Shown piece after piece: positions 41,401 through 53,400 of a DNA stretch of 64,000 nt. Position 1 is the first letter of the stretch; every line of letters begins with the position of its first letter. The notes under the pieces were generated by a model. It made no database searches. It was not told where the DNA came from and saw only the letters and a list, made by a program, of their open reading frames with translations. The position numbers and the translations under genes were made by a program. Location: NCBI RefSeq assembly GCF_000327385.1, contig NW_008710662.1, forward strand, positions 4,621,063 through 4,685,062. Reading direction: 5' to 3'. This DNA is from Lottia gigantea. Taxonomy: Eukaryota; Mollusca; Gastropoda; Lottiidae.

Positions 41401-44400
41401 TAAAAACTATAAAACCGGAAAAACTTTTTTAATGACTGACCAATTTCATGCGGAGACCAAAATCTGATTTACCTAATTTCATGTAAAAAAAATGCGACAT
41501 ACAGTATATTGGAGAAACAAAGAACGCGCTGCGAAATCGCTTTAACGGCCATCGTTACGATATAGTACATGGCAAAAACAGACCAATTTCCATTCACTTT
41601 AACCAACCCGACCATTCCATTGAAGACTTGTTGATTAAGCCTATTGAAAAGATATAACCTATGCCGAATATCAAACCAAAGCTTGAAGATTACAACGCGA
41701 GAGTTATTAGATGGACTTCAAACTGTATATCCTAATGGCTTAAATATTTAACACGACAACCACCTACAATCATACTGCCACTAATACCTCTCATATCATC
41801 AGACGCCACTACCAGAATCTTTAACACCAATATCCTCGTGTCTACAACAAGAGACTGGTAACAGCTTACAGAAGAAATAAAAACTTCAGTAATATCTTAG
41901 TCCATGGTAGACTTAACCCTCAATAGCCTTCAAATTTCTGACTTCTTTTCTTTTGAATGACTATTACGATGACTATTCATATTAATGCTTATTACTTTCT
42001 TATAGATACATGAAAAGATTTTGTTTCACAATACAGGTTTTATCTTTAGATGATTATTGATATATCAGAAGAATGTTGACTCTTATATTTTCAGCTATTT
42101 CAGCTAAAGAAATGATACAGATATGCACCTTGTTTTATCATGAATCTTTACTTTGTGACCTAGGCCAATGCGTTCATGAGACTATGTTCTCATCACCAAA
42201 TTGTCGTTCCTTTTTCCCCATCTTTTTTAACATAGCCACTTCAGTTAGGATCTAACGAAAACCTTCTTCAACAGATTAATCTTTTGACCTAACTCGATGA
42301 CGTCTGTTATAACCAATCAAATTTCTACCCTCTCAAATAGTAATTAATGTAAGTGAACAATTTTCAATTAATGTAAGTGAACAATTTTCATGAATTTTTG
42401 TCACCGTTAATGAGGTCTTAACACATTTAATCTCTTGGCGACATTTACCTCAAATCATCAAAGAAAACAAAACGGTGACTTCCCGAGAACTTGGAAATTC
42501 GTCCTGGTGACTTCCCGGGAAGACACCCTCTCAGCGTTGGTATTTTGTGATTATCAGGTTAGGTCGTAAGTTTAATTTTTAAACAACTTGAACCACTTGT
42601 AAGACTTGTATAACACTTGTATGTCACCAAATAGGAACAGAATCTTTTTTATTGGTATTTTGTAATTTGTTCGTAGTCACAAATTTTCGAGAAATCTGGA
42701 CTACTTATTCACAAGGCTCGGACCAACGTTCTTAAGACACAACTCAAATAACACTCAAATATCTTTAGGTATTAACTACCACTTTCATGTAACCTGTTAA
42801 ACTGGATTAGTTATGGGATTATATGATTTGATTTATTAAACAGATTAAGATTAAATGCAAAAGGATTACCAGACATCGATACAGGTGTGATCGTCACAGA
42901 GTTAATGGCTACTATTCTCCTATTACAGATCTTCATTACGCATTTGTAGTTCAAAAACATTGAATTTCTGTTTACAGTCATCCAGTCATTTATGCTGAGT
43001 TTGTACAATAGAGTCTACGCGCATGTATTTAGTCAAGGGCTATAACTTCAAAACCTTTACCCGATAGTTACCAAATTCGAACTAGACCCAGATCTAGTCA
43101 ATATATACTAGCATACCATCAATAAACTGTAATGTGTTTACAAGTCAAAGAAGTGTGAGTTAATATTACGTCCTCAAACTGGGTTTACGCAGCAACCTTC
43201 TACTTTCAACTTTCAACTTTCAACTCGAGGTCAAGGGTTGAAAGTGGTTGCGGATAAAAAAAGTTGCCTGTGTATAAAAACTGTTCTTTTCAGGGAGGTC
43301 TAAACGACCCTTTTTCTTCTCAAAAGAGACACCCTCTAATAAATATTTGGCCCCCCTGAACATTTTTCAACCATAACGTTAAAAATGTCATGTTTTCATC
43401 TTTTTATATAGAGAAAGAGCAATTCTAAGGCTATTAATTGTCTGATGGCCTTTGAACACCATATAACATCAGGAATTGACTTAAACTGTTTTATAAGTAG
43501 GTTTGCTGTACAACACCATCGCTTACAGCTGTAATTGTTGATTATTATCATTGTTGATTGTCAACCCCGTAAAACACTATACACATGTTTTCAATGTTTA
43601 ATAGTTTCTTTATTGACTTTTTGAATCATATAGTTGTTGTATAGTAGTTGTTTTTAAAACAATTTGCCCCACCCCCCTGAGACCCCGGGCTAGCTACGGG
43701 CCTGGTCGGTGTTTGACACTCATCAACATTAACATTTTTTTTTCAAATTGTGAACTTGGAGAGGCACCAGGAGACACCTACGCTGGAGGTCCAAAATCAG
43801 TGCCTGGAGTGGCCGCCATGGGCGGCGACTACAGCAACACATCTTCAGTACATGGAGTGGACTAGCCGGTTGATAAAGGCCATTGTATGTGGACCCATAT
43901 CCTCAGGAACGTTACACGCAGTTCTGTGGGGTCTGTGGACTTGGTCAATGTAGCGGAGAGCTGTGATTCCCGTCTGGACCAATATTCTGAAACACCACAG
44001 GCCCCACATTCTGGTTCAGTCCAATTCCACCCAAAAGCATGATGCTTAGACCGCCCCACGAGTCCTGTTCTGCCACCCACCCCGTGAACACAGTAACGAC
44101 TTTCATCGATGAAGATGATTCTTCTCCATTGCTGTTGACGCCTATTCTGATGCTGCATAGCCCATTGCAGTCGGGCCTGTCGGTGATGATCTCTCCGGAT
44201 GGGTCCACGAGCAGGACGGTGGCAGGAGAGGTTGTTGGCAGTGAGGCGACGTTGGACTGTACACACCGATGGCACATTGGATGTTGCCAATGGTCTGCCG
44301 AGCAGTTTCAGTGGCCATTCGGAATCGGTTCTGCAGTTGTTGGCGTATCATATAACGATCTTGTCTGTGTGTGGTAACTCTTGGACCACCACTACGCGGA

Positions 44401-47400
44401 CTTGTTGGTGGTGTTGTAGCGATGTTACAAACAATGTATCGGTCTGACGTTGACATTGAATGCATTTACAACAAACTATGCACTCTGTTCTGCTTGTAGT
44501 CTTGATAATCTTTGCATGGCTGATAAATCGAAATGACGAATGTAAGTCTGACGGTTTTGATTGTCTTTTATACCCATACCGTCCACGATATTCACGTGCA
44601 TCATGATTTTGAGGAGACTTTTCAGCAACTGGGTCCCATTTCATTTTTGAAGACTGCGTTTGAGCAAACCACTCCATTTTAAACACAAATGTAAACTGAA
44701 CTTTAAGGCAACAAAAAGGACCAGTAGAATGTTGAATCTAATAAGTAGACTATAAAAACACGACAGAACCAGAGTCAGTTATTTTTTTCCAGTATTTTTA
44801 GAAGTGACGTTTCTGTTGCCTTTCAGTATATTTATTTACAATTTACATATATATCTTGATATACATATAATATGTATATAATTACCGTAAATACCAAATA
44901 CATGTAATATGGAATAGTGTGTGCTCGTCTGAGGTATATCTTTAGAGAAGGTCAGAGCCAGAGATATTATATGATTAAATTCCACAAGATGTTCATGTTT
45001 TAGAGGTTAATAATCATGCACTTGAGAAAAATATGATAAGCCTGTAATATACGAGTGATAATCTACTTTTATCTGTATTACTTTCTTGATTTAGCTAACA
45101 ATTTAATCAAACAAATGGAAAGAGTGGTATCTCACAAATCCTACGTCGGCAAAGATTGAGATGTAGTCTCCACTGCGAATAAAATCGACATTGGCTTCAA
45201 ATTGCACACTACGACGATATATCATAATCTATTTGATGGTTCATCCTATTTAGCTAACTTGCTTATGCAACCATGCTTTGTATGCACTTACTTGGTATTC
45301 CGATTTCTGTGATTCCCCACACAGAGTCTATTTCATAGAAGCCACAATATTCTATTTCAATATTGGAATAAAACTAGGCTGACGATTTGGTTAATTTAGA
45401 TATAGGCGAATCTTCAACAAACCACAATGACACATTTGTCATTTAATATTTTCAGTTATTGTATCTGGAAGTACATGACACGAGACAGTGCAAGGTTCTG
45501 TTAATATTGATTATCGATGTAAGTAATAGGATTGTCAATGACCATCTTTGGTCATTTTTCACAGTCTATTTGTTAAGTAGGACACTGGCAAGGGAATGTA
45601 ATTTGGTTTCCAATGAATTTAATAAATATTTGGTCCACACACGAGAGCGCCAGGAAGTTAATCAAAATTTCAATCAGTCGGTTTAATTTACTGATGCTAA
45701 CCTTGAGGAAGGGTGAGAATTTTATATCAATCTTACATGGCAGAGGGAATAACTAATCTCATCTTTTACTCCACCTGTTTCACACACTTGAACCTTTAAT
45801 GATAAGACCTTAATGTTGATTGTTTATTCCCATTTTAAATACGCAATTGATATATATCGGTTTGAGGGTAAAATGCAGATATGCGATGGGTGAAGACTTC
45901 AATTGAGGGGCTATAGTTGCACAAAAAGTGTTGGTTTATTAGCTGAATTTAAAATCGAGTTTAGTGAAAATCAAATGACTGAAACCCTTAATAATACTAT
46001 TAAGTTTTTGTGAAACGGGGTACAAATTACAAGAAATATAGTACTCTGATTGGTTGACAATCGATAGTTTAAAATCGATTTCTTAATATTGACCAATGAT
46101 ATCACTCAGTGAGTCTACAAACTGCTTAATCAGATATTTAACTTTAAACAAGTCAGAATGTCATATTGCTTTTGCTATAATTCAAATTGAACGTATTCCC
46201 ATCGTTTTATCTTCCGTCGTCTATAATACCTTTTGTTCTGTTTGATACGGGGCATTATTTTTAATTTAGTTCATAAAACAACTAATTAGACAATAGCTCT
46301 TTAAAACTCACCTTTCCTCTTCCATGAAAAGTTTATTTTTCTTTAATATTGTATTCTTTATCACTTATTATTGATTATAAAAATACACCGTATACAATTT
46401 ATTACCGGGTTAGTTGTTTACATAGATCAAGTTTGAGAGCTAGGAAAACATTAATTGATCTAAAGTAACTAAAATTAGAATTTCTTCATTAATTTGTTTT
46501 CTCTGTTAGCATTGATGAAAAAGTAAAATTCTAGAACCCGTGTTTAAAAAAATCACTCAATCAACGACATAAAAATAATTGCTACCACCTCGAGGCATTT
46601 GTAAATTATTCATTTACCAGTCGGTAATCTTAAATCCACAGCACCTTGATAATTTTTCCCAGAGCTTAATTTCTTGTAACATTAATTCTGGTTGAAATGA
46701 ACTATATATTCTGTCAATGAAATAAATTAATATTTATCTAAACTATTTGCCGCACTTTTGGTCTATAAGGACATTGCAGACAGAAAAATTCGATAAAGGA
46801 TATGATCAAAATTGACGTCTAATACAACTCTAAGAATGAAATTAACCTACTCCACCAACTGCCATATGTGTCGCAAACAAAATATGAATAAAAATTCACA
46901 CCCGAGTTACAAAACATGAATGAGAAATCTTTCAGTATGAATTCATACAGACCACTCAAAGCATACTTTCACAATCTGTAATTACAGACTTTCAACAGAC
47001 AAATGACACATGCTCAATAATCCAAAACTATAAATTCAGACAGAACAATAGAGGGCTGTTTTAATAAAGTATTTTGAAACTTCAAGGCAACCTATGATTC
47101 TATTGGACTTATCCTAAACGGAATTCTTTTTTCAAATTCCAGATTTTAAAGGATTCGAAAAATTCTGCTCTGTCTTTCAATAGTTGAACATTTTTATCAA
47201 GATTAAATTTTCCTAGTTACATTTAAACAAAATTTCAACTACCAACTTTAATCAAAGATATTTAGAAATTTAGTTCAAAGGTGAAGGCCTAAAGAGAAAG
47301 TCTACACACGCTCGCAACAGTAAACTTCATGGTAGTCCTCAATAACTTTGAAAATAACCACTAGACCATTCATCAGTGCATAACACTTAATATAAACAAC

Positions 47401-50400
47401 GTTCTATATGTATACCACTTAGTCTACAGACAAATTGAAAAACAACTGAAATTGAGTGCTAGTGCGTCATTTCAATCAAAAACTTTCTTCATCTTTTATC
47501 TGTTTCAGGTGGGTCAGGTAGATGTATCAGAAAAGAACGCTGTTTTTAATATCTTTCCAGCAAAAGAATAATTTGAACATAATTTTGAAGAGGATACCAC
47601 TTCAAATGATACCACAGATTGTTTTATCTTCTTAAATACTTTATTACATTAATGATTAATGGGGACAAGAATATACATGTATTTGAAACCTAGTCAAACC
47701 CTAGATAATTTAATTAAAATCAGAAAGCAGTTTCTTATTTTTTTTTGCTGATATTTTTTAATCTACATGGTAATCTAAGACGTTTTCTACCAACGGCCTT
47801 TCCCAAAGGTAGTATTTTTAACCAATCAAATCGTGTCATGTAAAACCTGTTTCTTGATAAAATAAGGAATTGTGGGATAGCTCTATTGCTCTCCTTAAGG
47901 TGTCGCTAGCTCACAATTCCTTATTTATCTTTGGAACAGACTTTTGGTAGAAAACTGCTTGGATTACAATGGAGATTAAACATTTCAGAAAGTAAAAAAG
48001 ATACAAATTGTAATATAATCTCAAGTAGATTGAAACCTTGGAGAAACGTCCCTAGTTCTAACCTACGCCAGTAGATAAATGTCATACTATTTACCAGATA
48101 TAACCAATCAGGTTAGCTTCGGACTATACTTCATCTATATTGTCAGGTAAATCTGTAATGTTAAGTAAGTTTTCGTGTTACATAATTAATCGTTTTATCA
48201 AACATTATTATGTACATGTACACTCTGTTTGATTACATTTCCGCTTTACAAGGTTTAACATTCAGGTAAAAATGTCAAGAGAATTAAAGAATTATAACAG
48301 TCTACCTTGAAAGTGTGGTGTAGCTCTCAAGAGGCTCTTATAGTTGCATATTATAAGTGATCCATTTTATCTGTCAAAAAGGATAAAAGTTCGAAATGAA
48401 CAGACATGTAAATGTAAATACTACAACTATGATTTTTAGACCTAATATGTCCAAAATCAGTTACCCCTTAGTTCGAATAGAAAGAAAGAAAGGAAACCAA
48501 TACATTTTACAAGGATAACAGGTTAGGTTCACAATTAAGGATTCTTTCAACCAGCTGGTCCTTAAACCAATGAAGTTTTTCCATAATCATGGTCATAATA
48601 AAGTTTTGGTTCGCAATATTTTTCTTCTGTTTTAGTTGCGAAGTCTTCGGAACATTGAAGAATTCATATTTCAGGAAAATGTCATTTTGTGAAGAAAATC
48701 ATTATGAGCTTTGAGTTGAAGTTTGAAGATTTTCAAGCCTAGATACTGCTACTTTCATAGTTTCCATTGGAATTGACTACTTCCGTCGTTATGTGTATCC
48801 GGTTAATTTGATGGCCAAATAGTTTTTGTGATACTAGTGTTGGCTTATAGATTAGTTTTATGTCTAAGGTGGATATTTCAATCAGATTGAAACAAACATT
48901 TACCACCAACAAATTCAATCATTTAATGAATCTTAGTCATAAAAACTGCAGCTGTGGTGTTATCATTGTCTTTCTACCAGACTTTTATCAGACCATCTTG
49001 TGAACCTTCCAAGTGGAATTACCAAATATGGACAAAACTGACTACAAGGCAGCCATAAAGTACCTGCAATTGAAAGGGCTAACTCCATCATAGATGCAAG
49101 ATGACATAGTCTCTTCTTTTGGGGATGATGTCCCACCCCTTTCCGCTGAAGTGGGGCACTGAAATTGAAACAGGGTCTTGACGATGACCCGTGTCCAGGA
49201 TGGCTTTCAACAGCACCCATTCCAGAAAACATTACCAGGGTGCATTACATGGCTATTGCCAATGTTGAGGGCATATCTCTAATAATAGAGACCTAATCAC
49301 AAATAAATGACAAAAGTTTCTTCAAGCTCTTGGCAGCGGATCAGAAATGTTTCAGATTCCTGATGTTCCGTTACAAATTGTTCCGTTTAAAGCTGATGAT
49401 ATCATGGCCCGGTTTAGACCCGTCAGATTGTCACCTGTTGTCCAAAAAGGGAAATTGTACTACTCGTTATCCTAGTAATGCTGACGATAATTCCGCCTAA
49501 GGACTATTTAGAGTGGCTGAAGAAAAATGTTCTTGATATCTACTGTCAGCATCACTTGCTAACGTGTGTAAAGCTGTAAAGGGACTATGCAGAGAAAAAA
49601 ATAACACCATCAACTCGGTACATGGTTAGGCTTAGAACTTTCAGTCAGCCGTTGCAGAAAACTTTAACCAGTGATTGTTGTTCCATAAAGCTGTGTCTAT
49701 ATATAACTTTGTTATAATATCTGATTATTTTTAGTCCTACATTGGGAGTATTTTATAACTTCTGTTGTGAATTGATTATTTTATTGTGCATTTGATCTTG
49801 AAGATTTGCATTTGATCTTGATGTTTGAAATGAAGATATTATTTCAAATCTTTTTAACATTTTTCATGACAGATGTCGTATTAACTGAGCTTGTGTTTGT
49901 AATGAATGGATACATTACTTTCACACGTCCGTATCTCGTCTAGTATCTTTCTTCTACATATAAAAAACGATTGAACACATAACCGAATAAAATATAGGTA
50001 GGTTTTTTCTCCAAGGTTACGGATACACTCAAAAGCCAAGACATCAATAAGCTGCTGATTACTGGTCGTACATACTCGAGTTCATTAATCAGGATTGAAT
50101 CAGTGTTATAAATTCTTTTACGAGAGTTGCACGTTAGACAGAGAATGATCACTTTCACCAAATGATGCTTTTCTCTGCTTCTCAGCTAACCATGTACATC
50201 TTTTTGAGAATAGAAACAGATAATACTCTTTCCGAAACACATGGTGGTAGCCTACTACTCTTTGGAGCCGTCCACTACTATACAACTCTTACTCTCGATT
50301 TGCAATATTTTATTAATTTTTGTCTTGCTCGTACCGGTTTTTATTTGTTTTTGTTTGGTACAACTATTGAATTCGAATTACAATAACAGATGATTATGAT

Positions 50401-53400
50401 ATAACAGAAGAAACAAGCAATGCAACTAGCAAAACACCTGTAAACAGTTAGAATAGAAAGGATTGGTTGTACCAAGAGAACTGCTAGGATGATTAACTTA
50501 CAAAGAACAACTGTTGACAGTAAAAAAGGTTGGCCTGACAGATATATTTTTTTTCTCTCTAATTTGGTTTAACAAGCTCTAATTTTAACATCATATCACA
50601 AACAACTGTCTGAATTTGAATGGACGTAATTTGACGTAAACAACATTTAAATAAGTAGAAAACGCAGTAAAAAAGGAAATGAAACGTCACTTGGTATAAT
50701 AGACAAAGATTCCATGATATTGTACAGAATGAAGAATTAAACCATCTGGAAATCTTTACCATAATCGAAAAACAGTCAAATACATGAAAAATTGCATAAT
50801 TGGTTTAAAAACATAGTTCAACATTTAATTTTCCTAAATGATCAATGGTAGCGCAGGAAATCTTCAGCCAATTTCCACTTGGCATCCCAGACAACGGATG
50901 TTGATACTTAATGAAGTGGCCTACTTTCAGTTTGGCTAGCTCAAGATTTTCAAGGTCATGATATAATACTGAATATTTGTCCAGAAACTACGAACTGGCC
51001 AGGCTTTTATGTGACATATTGGAAAGTTTTCAACGAGATTTCTGGTGAAAGCTTTATAGAAGGTTTAATTTTGAGATTTAACATGTAAATAGATGGCAAA
51101 TGAATTTCCATAGTCGGTCCGTATAGTCCAATAGGCAGATAACTCTGATGATGGACAAAATTGTCATCGAGGTCATTCTTCATCCTATTATCTCTTGAGT
51201 CAAAGTGCGAATGCTTTATTGATTTTGAGCTCTACTAAGGATCGTATTTGTTAGTGTTGGAACAATACATACTTAAACTTACCCCACACATGTGTTATAT
51301 TATATATTATTCAACACCCAACAGAAAATACATTAAACGACTATAAAAGAAATTCAGCATTCATCTAACAACCAACCGAAACGGCATTAAATTGCTAACA
51401 GCATATTGTGCAATCACGTGAAAAAACTAATATGAGCTAAAACAGACTTTATTCAATGATAAATAACTCATAAACATCGAAAACGGTGCTATTACTTGAA
51501 GGTATAGGAGTATCTGGTCATCCATGCTCTACAGGTAATCGACCATACATAGTGTTTAAAAAGGCTTTATGTGGTATTATTAATTACACATTAGTTGCGA
51601 CTACCCCATAGGGAAGAAAATACATGCAATTAGATAATCAGACATATATGAAGAAGGATGTGCATCGAAAACCATGTGAATTCATTGAGCTACATAATGC
51701 TACAGTACATGTTCTGGTGATATAACGTGGAAACATTCTTCCATGCCATCTGAACTATTTACTTTACATTTGAGATTGACCATTGGAAGATGAATGTATG
51801 TGGTATTGCAAATTGCTTTTATTGGTAGGCATTGAAAGTTCGTTACCACGTGGCCGCATCTAATGAGGGCAAGCCAAATCTTATGATTGTAAATTTACCA
51901 AGTTACGACGTAGGTTTCACCCAAGGCTTGAGAAAAATAGAGATCTTGTTTCCTAAATGTTATTTTCAATACCATGGTAGTTTCTATTAATAAAATCTGA
52001 TTGTATTCTGGAATGTTTTTTAAAGTAATAATACATATTATATATAAATGTATATATAGCTCGACTTACAGACAAAAGAGATTAAAATATGTTCTTATTC
52101 CGCTTAAGTAGGTTTTCTGAATTTTGTTACCGGAATTGATGATAGTGTGAATGGCCAGTTATGAATAAAATTTGAATCCTTGTTGATGTTAAGCAAGTGT
52201 TGTATTTTAACTGCATTCTAGTACTCTCTAAATAGCTTTAATATTTCTGATTAAGGTAATAAAAAAAACTGACTTCATTTATATTGATGATTTTACAATA
52301 AATTGTATTCGAACCTGATGTTTGTCTCTGAAGAGGGTATAGTAATGAATTAAAATACTAATTATTTGGACGACTGTAACCCTTTAGTAAACGCGAATGA
52401 ATATTTAATAATGAAAGGCACAAATAGTACATTACAAAGCCAAAACTGTTTATTATCATTTGACATAATATGTTGTTTTTTTACCAAAAGTTTCTTTGGT
52501 GCGTTACACGTTTGTAGATTGATAGGCCTCTTTTGTAAAAATAATGATAATAATCAGCACGTTTTTTTCAGTTGATATCTATTATTACAAAAGGTTTCCT
52601 TTCATTGTATTAATAAATCCTGAGTCTTATTAATGTAGTCAGATCAACGAATTATTCTTTCAGATTAAATCGTCGGAAATAGAAGATAGTCTGTTATTAT
52701 TATGTATTTCAGAAGACATTTCGGTAATCCAATATGAAATGTAAATCACGACGGAAATGGTCACGCGAAACAATTGATCATTTATTCCAGATAACTGCAG
52801 AATTATGTATAAGAGTGATGACCTGAACGATAATGAAATATCCAATCTACTAGATCAGTCGCTTTTTGAGTCCTTGTCGAATTTAAATAAAGAATATCTG
52901 TTTCCAAAAAAGGACATAATCAGTAATAACATAATCCATCAAATCTAAGCAGATACTTTTTGGTGTTTCCTGTATTCTAATGAACACAATGACGTCAACA
53001 AACAGACCTATCAGTACTAACATTGTCCATCATCATGATATCTTTTGTTTCCAACTGATATAATAATCGAACCTCTTTAGATGTAATCAAAATAGTAAAA
53101 TTTCAAAACATTAGGCACCGTTCCTTGTATAAAGGAAAAAATAGCCCTTTGTTGAAAGTGATAGTATATAATACAATTGGATGTTAATTTACTCGGCCTA
53201 ATTGGGCGTATAATTAGTAGAATATTGGGTCAGACATGGACACAATTGTATCAACCGTTTCAGAATTAGATTTCTGGACAATTTGTAATTTCTTTCATTT
53301 TGATATACATAGAATTTGTTCATGTTCACGTAGGAGGTGAGGTTTTTATGCCCGAAAAGTTTACTAGAAAACATAAAAGTAGGCCTACAAAATCACATTC

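Noticed and set aside
44039-44447. Plus-strand frames of 82-112 codons
   Set aside because: Antisense shadows of the Tc1 transposase remnant.
50820-51240. Stretch that looked like decayed coding sequence on the minus strand (KHSHFDSRDNRMKNDLDD)
   Set aside because: No family recognised and stops in every frame; too weak to call.
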